NCBI GenBank assembly: GCA_964017195.1
Contig: OZ024895.1
Coordinates: 14,525,034 to 14,589,033 of the forward strand
Reading direction: 5' to 3'
Source of the DNA: Siderastrea radians
Taxonomy: Eukaryota; Cnidaria; Anthozoa; Scleractinia; Rhizangiidae
DNA length: 64,000 nt
Made by a program: the position numbers and the translations under genes. Shown in pieces: positions 54,304 to 64,000 of this stretch; within the stretch, counting starts at the first letter, position 1, and every line of letters begins with the position of its first letter. The notes beneath the pieces were generated by a model. That model did not search any database. It was not told where the DNA came from and was given only the letters and a program-made list of their open reading frames with translations.

Positions 54304-54561
54304 CAATCTCTTTCATGACACTGATGTTACATTGAACCAAGGTATTTTCACCATCTGTAGCCATACAAGAGTAAATTCCAAAGTCTTCCTCCTTTGCAGA
54401 CACGATGGTGAATTTTGAGTCTTCTCCTATTTGTCGCTCAGTCCTATTTTTCATCCATGTTACAATTGGTGGTGGATAGCCACTGACAGGGCAGTGGAGG
54501 GTCAGACGTCCCCCAATAGTTATGCTGTAGGGACTTGTAGAGCAAGAGTCAACTTTCGAAT
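54304..54561 (-). CDS. Ig-superfamily gene: I-set Ig domain exon
   Basis: The acceptor is AACTACAG and the donor ATTG|GTAGGT. It is 258 bp, phase 1-1. The translation is a compact canonical Ig domain: TIGGRLTLHCPVSGYPPPIV (B strand with Cys), TWMKN (C strand Trp), SKFTIVSAKEEDFGIYSCMA (E-F strands with the D-x-G-x-Y-x-C signature) and a G strand. The paired Cys residues and core Trp are all present. In this gene it follows the Ig exon at 56.2 kb and precedes the FN3-like exon. Extracellular adhesion or recognition module. Confidence 0.8.
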
Positions 54562-55394
54562 CTGTAGTTAACATTAAAAGAATGGAAAACAAAATGGTTT
54601 AACAAATCACAAAAGCAGGCAAATGTGATATTTTTCTACTGTAATTCACTACAGTGCAGCCTTTCAATGAGAATTAAGACTTCATTGAAAGGTTATGAGC
54701 AAAAGAAATGGTGTTTTACAGTTACATAAACCTAAATGTGGACCAGTCGCAGTTTTTTTCCTTTTTGTTTTCTGTTTAACAAAAAAATTGCAGCTAAGGA
54801 CTTTTTTTCCCCGTGCCCTTTCCATTTCTCAATTTTTTTTTCTCTTAAAAAAATCTTCCTATGGAACAAAAAATAAATAAATAAATAAATAAATAACATT
54901 TACGTATACGAGCCTCAATTATTTTTGTTTTTTCGTCTTGGAAGAGATTATTCCAGATCTTTTGCAAACAGCAAAATTTTGTGTTGTGTTTGATGTGTTT
55001 GGAAATGAGGCAGTGAGACCATTAGGAAAACAAAAAGGAGTATCAAAACTACAGTAGGCTGTATCAGCTTACTACAGTTAAATTTCAATAATATTGAAGA
55101 CTGAGTTCATCAAAAAGACATTAGTAATGTGTGCAGAACTTGCTTTATTATTTATCTCTCTGACCTGTTTGCATTATCAATATATTCCCCATTCCTTTAA
55201 TTGGGAGGTGGTATTTATTCAAGCATATGTTTATTCCATAATGCCAAATACTTGACTAGACCAGATGCGGTTTTTCAAAGATTTAGCGTAATGTACATGA
55301 CAGGTCAGAAAAATGTGAAACATGTGTGCTAGCCAAAAATGCACAAAACTATGTATTGTGTGTCCATACAAACACATATGCAGGGAAGGTGAGC
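54562..55394. other. Intron sequence
   Basis: Includes a (TAAA)n tract (54873-54895). No other exon was recognised. Confidence 0.5.
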
Positions 55395-55600
55395 ATGGAT
55401 GGCACAGTGGCGAGAGCACTCGCCTCCCACCAATGTGGCCCAGGTTTGATTCCTGGACTATTATGTTGGTTGAGTTTGTTGCTGGTTCTCATCTTTGCTC
55501 CACTCCGGTTTTCCCCTTTCCTCAAAAACCAACATTTCCAAATTACAATTTGAACTGGAAACAGTGGATGAAGAGCTGAAAAGCCACCTAGTTGATGTGC
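55395..55600 (+). mobile_element. tRNA-derived SINE in an intron, opposite to the host gene
   Basis: Plus strand: GGATGGCACAGTGGCGAGAG (A-box), CACTCGCCTCCCACCAATGT (anticodon region), AGGTTTGATTCCTGG (B-box). A body follows with TTGAGTTTGTTGCTGGTTCT, CTCCGGTTTTCCCC and CCAACATTTCC. The head is a complete tRNA shape, so this is a young family. Confidence 0.8.
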
Positions 55601-56195
55601 CACTGCTAATTTCTATTTTTTATTTTCATATGCACACATGACTGCATTAAAGATCTACACATAGCACAGCTCGTTAATATGTATGTGCTTGTTGTTGCTA
55701 ATTCAATTTTTTTTCAATGGCCTCTTATTGTTGAGAATTTGTTAATTGCCCAAAATTAGCACCAAACAGCCAAATCTTCCAACAAAACCAGCTGTATTGT
55801 TTACATGTGTCCATTTAAATAATCTGATGTACAAGTGTCTCCAGGAACAGTTCCATGTACAGTAATGGCAAGAACTGTTTTTCATTCCACTTTGCACCAC
55901 AAGTGCCGTGTACTACACAACCAACAAACACAAATCGTTCACTTGGAATTAATATGATTATTATCACCGGCCTGATCCCCAATGTAAATTTTGTTATGAA
56001 CCGGAGATCAACGAGGGAAGCCTGGTCTACATGCATCTCCTGTGGCTTGGGAAAGGACTTGTAAGAGGGTATGACTGAGGTGAGAAAATAAAATTGGGGA
56101 GGCTGAATTAAGCATTAATGAGTTGTCAAAATATTTCCAATGATACAGTATTAATATAATAAGCACATAGGTTCCTCAAGATATGCCATGCTTAC

Positions 56196-56477
56196 ATAGT
56201 GCTTGGATATAGCCACTAGCCGAACATGGTTGGTTGTTGTTGACAGTAGCATCACAGACATAAAACCCCTGGTCACTGATGGAAATATTTTTGACGGTGA
56301 GCTGAGATGATCCTTCAATGGAAGAGACTGAATGCTGATCATCATTAAGGATTCTATTTGTTTCCCCTTGTCTTGTCCAACTGAAATTTTGAGCTGGAAC
56401 ACTAGTGGCACTGCAGGTAAATACTGCAGAACCACCAACCTTAGCAGCTTCAACTGAAGACTGAACAGCACAATGAC
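56196..56477 (-). CDS. Ig-superfamily gene: second Ig domain exon
   Basis: The acceptor is TTAACCTTAG and the donor CTAT|GTAAGC. It is 282 bp, phase 1-1. The correct frame starts HCAVQSSVEAAKVGGSAVFT and continues CSATSVPAQNFSWTRQ (B-strand Cys, C-strand Trp). LTVKNISISDQGFYVCDAT (E-F strands, F-strand Cys) follows. An extra pair of Cys flanks the domain (HCAV at the start, NNQPC near the end). The long frame on this strand at 56151-56471 is a different, spurious frame. Canonical Ig fold, extracellular. Confidence 0.8.
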
Positions 56478-57234
56478 CTAAGGTTAAAAAATGCCGAATC
56501 AGTCAGATAGAGAGTGAGTTGCAAAACTGTGCGAGTCAGTGTTTTCCTTCAGGCTTAAATCAAACGTTTCCATGCAAGCGAAATTAAGAAATAAGTTTGC
56601 TGATTGCACGTTCTCAACTAGACATTTTGTCCAAGGGTTTCCACACGATTATTCAGGATACACACTACCTCCAGATTTAGTCCCCAGTCATTTTGTACCT
56701 GGATTTCACCAAAGCAGATTTTCAAGAACCCTTTCTGGTGATATTAATGGTGATGAAGTTTTTAGAGGCAAAAATACGAATTTATGATTCTTGTTATTTT
56801 TTTGTTGGTGACATAGGTACGTACAATAATATCATTGGTACAGGTTATGTATGACCGCTGGATCTTGAACACTTCAATCACTTGCAAAATTGCCGAGTCA
56901 CTCTCGTCCAAATCCCACTTTTGCATAGTCATCCCACAGGACAACAGCCAATTCCCCCAAGTACCCCCCGCCCTCAATATTGTCAGTCAATGTTTTGGAC
57001 ATGGTCCGTGTCAAAACACCATTGAAAGGGGGGAGCGTGGGAAAAATTAATTAGCATCCTCGGGGACCCAGGGGCAAATTGTCAGGGTGAAAGGCTAATA
57101 AATAGGCAAAATCCGTGTTTACAAGATGGGCCGAGAGGCCTCTGGGAGCACACTTAACGAACCAGTTCAGCAAGCATTTGCATTTTAACTTCCCATTAGC
57201 AAACAGCATATCTCCTGCATATCTTTTTTGTGAT

Positions 57235-57440
57235 CTTCCTGATAAAGAAATTGCAAAGCTTCAACATATACAAGACCTCAGCCATTCAACTGGCTACAAA
57301 AACTAGGATGTCGGATCACATCCTGCCTATTCTTCGTAAACTACACTCAGGCTCCCTGTACACAAACGCATCATTTTCAAGATTCTTCTTATCACTTACA
57401 AAGTCTTAAATGGTTCAGCACCAGTCTAAATTAAACAGTG
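57235..57440 (+). pseudogene. Non-LTR retrotransposon (CR1/L2-like) RT C-terminal scrap
   Basis: KEIAKLQHIQDLSHSTGYKN is followed after a stop by fragments in changing frames resembling the end of a non-LTR RT: the words HKRIIFKILLITYKVLNGSA are readable near 57355-57420. It lies in an intron of the Ig gene, on the opposite strand. Short and dead. Confidence 0.6.
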
Positions 57441-59629
57441 ACATAACATTAATTTTAATAACCTTCCTTATTCTAAAGCATAGGCTTGAGGAGAGGATAC
57501 AAGTATGTCACAAATGAATTTCTCAAATAAAATTACAAGGCACAACAGCCATACCAGTGAGACAACAAGTTGTATTGCATGTGTAGACTATTGAGTCTGA
57601 TTAATCATGGTGATTTGTGTACATTTCTAATCCTCCATGTATGCCTTCTCAAAGTATTTTTTTCTCACAAATCTACTTCTGGCAAGACGGGTGGACTTCC
57701 CTCTTACGTCAACGGTTTCTACTCTCCTTGATTTGCCAATTAGCTGTCCTTTTTTCCTTTTTTTCTGTCTTTGACTTTCAGTAAGTCAGGTGGACTACAA
57801 AAGAGGCAGGTCAGTCGTCCCAATCGATTCATCAACATTTTCCAATCTACTTATTTTGCCCTCTAGTTGTGCTTTTTAGCTGCTGTAGACCGAAAACAAC
57901 ATCGCTGGTAGCTCATGTCTGTGTGCCTTTCTTCTGTGAGGCTTGGGGGTAGGGGGAGGGGGGTCTCTGGGAGGTGTTGGGTAAGGTTGTGCCACTGGGA
58001 CACTGAAACCCTTACCTTATCAGGGGCACATACCCATAGTCCACATAGAAGGGAGTACATCCCCAGGCTTTGAAGGGTTTTGCATTCGCCAATCTTGATC
58101 AACAGTATGGAACTAACGTATTTTCCGGTAATTTTACTTCATATGTGCTGTTTTGTATACGTGACATCGGGCTGTATTTTTTCACGCTGTAGTCCTAGCT
58201 GCGTTTACTTTGTTTACACAGCCATGGTACAAAATTTGCACAGCAACAAATTTTTGGATTCGATCTCGATCAACTAGGGCTTATTTTATTATTTTTGCTT
58301 CAAATCACCCGGTTGAATGCCTGTTTTTGTGGACTGAGGTTTGGCAAGGCTGTTTTTGCTACGTGTACTTGCCCGAGTGACACAAATTTCCGGAAAAAAA
58401 GCATGCATAAGCCAAAAAAATGAACTCGAATTGGTTCGCAAATTCCCATGCATATGTGGTTTGTATTCGTTTTTCATTTTAATTTCCAAGGAGCGAGGGA
58501 TATTTAATGTTTTGGTATTTGTTCGAAAACTTGCATTTCCATTTGCATTCCCAGGCATTTCACTTTTCAGTGGAATGCTAGCTAGCTGAGTAGATTTTCT
58601 GGAATGCAGCAAAAAACACATTTTCTCCTTTTCTCTTTTCTATTGGAACATGTTCCTGGCGACACCACTACATAAACTTGACCGGCTTTGGTGCTGTCTG
58701 AAAGGTGGGCAATCGCAAATCTGCACCAATTCGGAATTAATGTCTGTGAAATAGACAGTAAATTAAGATATGAGGACAACACAAATGCATCCAGATCAGC
58801 AGTACGTTTTGTTTTATCACACTTCAAACAAACAATAAGTCTTCAAGACAAACCACGAACAGGGTGAAACTATTATTCGACATTTCGATATAACCGACAA
58901 AGACGTTCAAAGAAATGATGGGCTTTCTTCGATTGACCCTGCTTGTATTCTGATGGCATGTTGCAACATCGAAGTGTCTCACCAAACAGCACTTGAGGAG
59001 AGTGTGGAAGAAATTGGGCTGCACATGGAGTGAGACACTGGAGAGGACATGAAAGAGTTATTTTCGACGTGGCAGTGGGAAAAAGATGCCGAAAAAGAAA
59101 ATAGATGAACAAGGGAAAAGTGGGGCCATGAAAGCTGCCGAGAAAAAAAAAACACCAAAAAACAGGGAAACTGGGAACTATTAAAGGTACGGTGTAGCAA
59201 CCTTACTCAGGGACATTTGAGAGTTTTGCCAGCCCAGCCTGGGTTTCTAAACTGTCAAATGCCCCTGGATACAGTGTAACTGCCCACTCTCCTTACCCTG
59301 GGGCAAGACATTGATACAATGCAGGTGTATTACAATACACAATGTCCACGCAAAAAATCAAAATGGAAAACTGTTTCATGAAATGTTCTTCCAAAAATAT
59401 GTGCATGTGTGCGATTTTGCGAAACAAAAGGCGAAACAATAGCGCCCTGCGTTCATTGTTAAGTTTGCCGTCCACATCATGATAATGAGCATAGCCGTGC
59501 GCTCATGGTAAACAATGAATTAAGCTCTTTCTAAGCGTCAACGAATTACAATGCGCGATATGACAGACCTACAAACTTTCTTGCACTGAAAGTAAATGTC
59601 CAGAGAACAATAGGCATTCTGCACGATGT

Positions 59630-59637
<8 letters not shown>
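57441..59637. other. Intron sequence
   Basis: No further Ig exon was recognised between 56.48 and 59.98 kb. Open frames at 57863-58102, 58289-58621 and 58582-59200 lack recognisable domains. A CT-rich tract lies around 57745-57770. Confidence 0.45.
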
Positions 59638-59686
<49 letters not shown>

Positions 59687-59874
59687 ATATATATAATATA
59701 ATATTATTATATATATATACACCCGTTTTCAAAAACATTGCACCTTGAAAAATATATATACATGTATATTTACCTTTTGTTTTCATATTTATTCTTTTGT
59801 TTTCGCGTTGTGAAGACAAAAGATGTATATATGTATATATATTTTTCAAGTAGCAATGTTTTTGAAAACGGGTG

Positions 59875-59953
<79 letters not shown>

Positions 59954-59955
59954 TT
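59638..59955. repeat. (AT)n tracts enclosing a foldback motif
   Basis: AT runs at 59638-59715 and 59875-59950. Between them CACCCGTTTTCAAAAACATT (59721) is mirrored by AATGTTTTTGAAAACGGGTG (59855). The same unit precedes the Penelope-like frame at 40137. The 82-codon frame 59738-59986 is translated AT repeat. Confidence 0.8.
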
Positions 59956-59980
59956 ATTTATTTATATACATATAGATCAC

Positions 59981-60337
59981 CTGTAACAACAAGGTAGACA
60001 ATGCTGACACTGTCTCGGGGAAATCCAGGTTTCCCAATGAGTACACACCAAAAAACGGTAGAGTCTTCAAAAGTGATGCCTTTAACAACTAGAGTAGCTT
60101 TTCCTCTTTTCTCTAATCTTCCAGCATATGCAGGGGGTGGTATCCTGGGATCTAGCATTTCAATGCCATTTTCATCTTCCGCTCTCAGTACTTGAGTTTT
60201 TCCTGTTGCTTTGTTTCTCACCTCGTACATAACACGAAATAAAGAATCTGTCTTATTATAGTTCCAAGCAAACACTGCATCACTGCCTTCTCTAAGATAC
60301 ATACGATGGTCTGGCTTGTGTGAAAATACAGGGTACC
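59981..60337 (-). CDS. Ig-superfamily gene: V-like Ig domain exon (non-canonical)
   Basis: The acceptor is TATTTACAG and the donor ACAG|GTGATC (weak beyond GT). It is 357 bp, phase 1-1. The translation starts YPVFSHKPDHRMYLREGSDA and continues VFAWNYNKTDSLFRVMYEV (B-C strands with the core Trp). A long C'-D region (PRIPPPAYAGRLEKRGKATL) and KGITFEDSTVFWCVLI (E-F strands, F-strand Cys) follow. The B-strand Cys is an Ala (VFAW), so the intradomain disulphide is missing, as in the dead exon at 14.2 kb. It is the membrane-distal domain of those found. A signal-peptide exon must lie upstream and was not found before 64 kb. Role inferred: a recognition or adhesion receptor. Confidence 0.75.
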
Positions 60338-61400
60338 CTGTAAATAATGATATAATAAAAACGTTAAGGTGAAAGATGTATTTTTTTTTCAGTGAAAGCT
60401 ACAGGCAGGCACACTTCTTAAACAAAAACAATTCTGAGTACACCAAACAGAAGTCGAACCAGGTGCTCTACCACTGAGCTATAGCAGACTTGCGGGAGAA
60501 GGGCCTTAAAACTAGGTTCATGTGAAATGTTCAGATACAGACTGTTGCAATTTCCATGGTGACAATCCACGTCTTAAATATGCCACTGTTCTCTTACACA
60601 GAGTAAACCCTTTGGTTTTAAGATATCGAAAAGCACAAGATTGCGCAGGGGCCATTCCAGCATTATGGACATTACACCCAGACAAAAGTTTTGACCTTTA
60701 TTGAAAACACAGGTTTAAGTCCGCCTGCAGTTTTTAAGTGGGTCACTATTTTTCTCCACTATGTCACACAGATCAGATCAAGGCTGCTATGTTAAGAGTA
60801 TGTTTTAACAATAAAAACGCTGGTTGTAAGGTTAAGCTTATCTGTCATCTTGAATCCTGATGGCCAAAATGGGTCAGGATGTTACAGTACTGCTCTGAAA
60901 AAAGCGAACCATCCAACACAATGCAAATGCGTGGACAATGCATTTTAACGTGTTTGTGTTAGCATTGGCTGTCAAAGCCAACACATTCAAATGCATTTTG
61001 GTTTGCTCATTAGTTATTATCACATATTTATTAAGATCATTTTGCAAGAGGAAACTTTAAACAATACCCATTTTCTTAACAACCCGGTAGTCAATTGAGT
61101 ATAAACCTGTTTTACATCGTGTTGATATGGTGTGAACTTAAAGCGACGTTCAACCGAGCATTTGTTCGACAAGCGGAGCAGTTTTCAGCTTTTTGTTGCT
61201 AAGGAGTTGTGTCATCCTTGAAAGGAAACGCAGATTACTTATTTCAGAAATAAAACGATGAAATTGCAGTCGGTACACTGAAAGTATTTAGAAATTAAAA
61301 GCTTAAAGCGCCATTTTTTTAGTAGAAGGCTGTTTTAGAAATAGTAGGCAGCTGTAAAATCGAGCACTGAAGGCGCGAGCACCAAGGGGGATACGGGGGT
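60338..61400. other. Upstream flank or intron of the Ig gene
   Basis: Minus strand 60495-60440 has CTATAGCTCAGTGGTAGAGC and CTGGTTCGACTTCTG, a shortened tRNA-like unit (SINE head). Otherwise nothing was recognised. Confidence 0.4.
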
Positions 61401-62100
61401 CACAGAAATTGCCATCGAATCGTGATTGAAATACCCTAATCAACACAATATTTAAGATCATCTGATCTTCTTTTAAAAACTTCATTAATCTCATCCAGGA
61501 AATCAAAGTGCTGACAGTCTGCGTCGGGGTGTCCAACCGTGTACAGCTTGCCTGTTGATACGTTGTACAATGAAGAGGATGTTTCTATTATACACTTAAA
61601 AATGACTGACACGCTTGTGCTACCTGTACGGACTTTACTGACTGATTTAATAGAGATCTACGTTTTCTTGTCCTTCAGTTCAATTCTACAGTACTCTGTT
61701 CCTGATATTCCAAACTTGTCATGAACAATCTGCCAGGGAAAACTTTGCAAGAAATGTTCAAGATCAGACTCAAATGCACTATCGCCAAGACAACACTCCA
61801 TGTTGCTGCAGCACAACAGAACCGTTTGAAAAATCATTTAACTTCACTTCTACCAACATGGATTGAAACAATTTTAATCTCTATGGAAAGTTTAAAATTC
61901 AGTGTAATTGGATATTAACAGAATCATATACACTTTTATGCTTTTCTTATGAGGAAAGTATGCTGCAAATTCATAACAGGCTCTGCGTGCGACTTGTAGC
62001 GTGACAGAACCATTTGGAAATTCTATAACTGTATCATTTTTTTTTTGGCCAAATTTTTCCATAGAGTTTTTGGTCGAGCTTAACGCTACCTCGACTGGTT
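61401..62100. other. Upstream flank, no gene assigned
   Basis: A minus-strand stretch at 61430-61545 can be read HPDADCQHFDFLDEINEVFK followed by RRSDDLKYCVD before a stop: protein-like but unassigned, perhaps a transposon scrap. Confidence 0.25.
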
Positions 62101-62129
62101 GTTTAGCAGATGTGCGTGGTTTTCATTTC

Positions 62130-62640
62130 CTGTTTTGTTGTGCTGAGGCGAGTTCTGTTGTGTTGCATGGTATTGCATTGCATGGTAATCCATTGTGTTG
62201 TGCTGCGATCTGTTGTGTCGTGTTGTGCTACCTTGTATTGTGTTATTTTCAGGACAAGTTCAGCATTTGCAGTATTCCATCTCAACCACCCTCAGTCACT
62301 GACAGACAATCTCCACATCTTGACACAATGTGACAAACTCAACAATCCTGACTTTAAGACCGTACAAACCCACAACCCGACCAACTCAACAAACTCCACA
62401 AACCTCACTCACCCACACAAAGTCTCCACACTGCACCATACACAATGATTCTTACCAAACAGACAAACTTATTAACAATCCTCACTTATTTAAGACAGAA
62501 TGAACCCCACAATGTGACCAACTCAACAAAATCGACAAACTTTCACACACTAGCAGACGAAAACTTCACACCTCAACACAACTTCTTTATACCAAAAAGA
62601 CAAACTCCTGATAATGCTCGCTTACTGAGCTCGACACTGC
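62130..62640. repeat. Low-complexity TGTTG-rich then CAACTCAACAAA-rich tract
   Basis: 62140-62270 is made of TGTTGTGTTGCATGG-like words. 62300-62640 is CA-rich with CAACTCAACAAA recurring. Open frames on both strands here come from the skewed composition. Confidence 0.6.
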
Positions 62641-62949
62641 ATGTACATGTTGTGTAGTCTGCTTCGTTAATCCATTGACTCCTGTGCGTTTTGCGTGTTT
62701 TCGCGTAAATTATAAAATTTGTCAAGAGTAGAAAACATAAGCTAAATGCGCAGTAATTAACTTAACATTGACATTTCAGCAATTAGCAGTAACTGATAAA
62801 ACTGCGTTACGTTTCTAAGTTCATTAGATAATGCATGTTCTCATCTTCTCGTTTCTCCGCACGTTTCCACATGTACCTTTCATAAGATGTTAGTCGTGTC
62901 TTTTTTACCTTTCTCCGATTGCTAGTATATTCCTTGCTGGTATATTAGA

Positions 62950-63180
62950 CTTCTCTACATTTTCCGTGCGATAATATGTTCTCAGTGTTGGTCTTTTCTT
63001 CACGAATGTCCACATTTCTCCGTGCGTTAGAACATTCGAAAGCATTATAAATTGTTCTTTTCTCGACGTTTGTCCGTGTGGTAGTATAATTATTCTTAAG
63101 GAAAATGTTGTTAGTTGTATCTCCTTGACATCTCCATACGTTAGCATTGTTGTAGGATATCCGTCCTTTATCCGTTTGTT
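62950..63180. repeat. Degenerate tandem array, period about 55-60 bp
   Basis: TTTTCCGTGCGATAATATGT (62958), TTCTCCGTGCGTTAGAACAT (63015), TGTCCGTGTGGTAGTATAAT (63069) and TCTCCATACGTTAGCATTGT (63129) are spaced 54-60 bases apart. The intervening sequence is more diverged. Confidence 0.55.
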
Positions 63181-64000
63181 CAGGTTTACTCGTAAGGTGC
63201 TATTAGCATTCTTTTGCCGTTTTTTCTTGAAGTTCTTTGTTGGAGCCTTCGTAAGGATTTTGTCTTATCTTTTAGGCACTTCTCCAAACATTTTTTAGAT
63301 TGCTTTAAGCTTTTTGTTCTTGATGTTTATCTGTACGTTAATACGTTCCTTGTAACAGGAATCCCAAACATCAAGCATTTTGTTGGATGTTCGAAACATG
63401 TGTGAGTCTAGTGTCATGCGGGCAACATTCTGGATCTCATGATGACACTTCCACTCCAGGGTAGAAAACGTTTTCAACAAAGCTGATTTACCGGTCTAGA
63501 AAACTGGCTTACCTGTTACCCTGAAAACTAGGGAGAACAGTGTTTATGGTATGGACAAATTTGTCAACAGAGAGGAAGAAGAAACCTCACTAACCAATTC
63601 AGGCCATAACAGCAAAACATTGGAAAGGCGTAATTATCACCATTTATATAAATTTGTTTAAAATTCCGCATAATCCAGTGTGTCTTCTGCATAATCAGTG
63701 TATTTGTTTATGTGTGGAGGTACTGAGTGATAGTTTTTCTTAACTGGCTAAAAGTAAAACAGTTCCAAGTTCCCCTATCCAGTAAGCAAGCAGGTTTCTA
63801 TCAAGTGCTGAAGTTTAAAATTTGCTGTTCAGTCCAGTAACAATTTTTTTTCCACTTCAAATGTGACCCTCCACGAATTTCAGGGAATATTGTGAACGCA
63901 TATGCATGGCACGTTATAACACGCACGCACGTTTCTGACACGACATGCTTAACGTGCGGATATGCGCATTAGGGAAGTCATTAGAGTGCAATACATGATC
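63181..64000. other. Non-coding end of the window
   Basis: No exon, RNA gene or repeat was recognised. Confidence 0.4.

Noticed and set aside
56151..56471. 106-codon minus-strand frame
   Set aside because: Wrong frame of the real Ig exon at 56196-56477.
59738..59986. 82-codon Tyr/Ile-rich frame
   Set aside because: Translated (TA)n repeat.
60440..60495. tRNA gene on the minus strand
   Set aside because: A- and B-box-like words are too close together and no acceptor stem pairs. It is more like a SINE head.
61430..61545. HFDFLDEINEVFK-like minus-strand stretch as a DNA-binding domain of a transposon
   Set aside because: About 35 codons only, with a stop and no neighbours. A homology search would be needed before naming it.
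62103..62448. Cys/Val-rich 112-codon and other frames
   Set aside because: Low-complexity TGTTG and CAACA sequence gives open frames on both strands.
1..64000. CRISPR arrays, bacterial operons, toxin-antitoxin or phage genes
   Set aside because: No regular spacer-repeat arrays or prokaryotic coding. All tandem repeats here are microsatellites, minisatellites or parts of eukaryotic elements.

Overview
The window looks like animal nuclear DNA, most probably from an anthozoan cnidarian such as a stony coral. Exons are short and flanked by GT/AG sites, extracellular-domain exons are symmetric phase 1-1, and the rest is packed with eukaryotic transposable elements: a Ngaro/DIRS tyrosine-recombinase retrotransposon, Penelope-like elements, a BEL/Pao remnant, tRNA-derived SINEs and many small inverted-repeat elements. 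There is no operon structure and no plausible bacterial gene. The assignment to corals is an inference from the repeat families and the immunoglobulin genes.

Layout. 0-9 kb is a nest of mobile DNA. A broken BEL/Pao gag-protease (minus strand) is cut by a 1.34-kb inverted-repeat transposon with a 9-bp target duplication. Next to it lies a 558-bp element, with its own 13-bp target duplication, that carries a textbook type I hammerhead ribozyme. 9.6-12.6 kb is a diverged duplicate of 42.2-43.9 kb. 14.2-15.6 kb holds a signal-peptide exon and an Ig V-like exon with three in-frame stops: a dead immunoglobulin-superfamily gene whose upstream flank is duplicated at 19.7-20.1 kb. 17.5-19.2 kb is a decayed Penelope-like reverse transcriptase. 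20-25.6 kb holds small inverted-repeat elements.

25.6-30.6 kb is one 5-kb DNA transposon with terminal inverted repeats and about 600 bp of CTATGT-type subterminal repeats at each end. It contains a smaller element and a spliced gene fragment. 34.8-39.5 kb is an almost intact Ngaro-type retrotransposon (gag, RT-RNase H, tyrosine recombinase) with split direct repeats. It sits inside an older repeat that also occurs uninterrupted at 49.3-50.0 kb. Its recombinase lacks the segment that normally lies between HxxR and the catalytic tyrosine. 40.1-41.6 kb is the 3' half of another Penelope-like element (zinc finger plus GIY-YIG endonuclease) followed by a degenerate hammerhead-like motif.

52.5-60.3 kb, minus strand, carries four exons of a receptor-like immunoglobulin-superfamily gene: V-like Ig, Ig, I-set Ig and an FN3-like domain, all phase 1-1. 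Its V-like domain and the one in the dead gene at 14 kb both keep the F-strand Cys but lack the B-strand Cys. The first (signal-peptide) exon and the membrane and cytoplasmic exons were not found here. The working host content is therefore this Ig gene, plus a dead relative about 40 kb away on the same strand. Everything else recognised is mobile or repetitive DNA.
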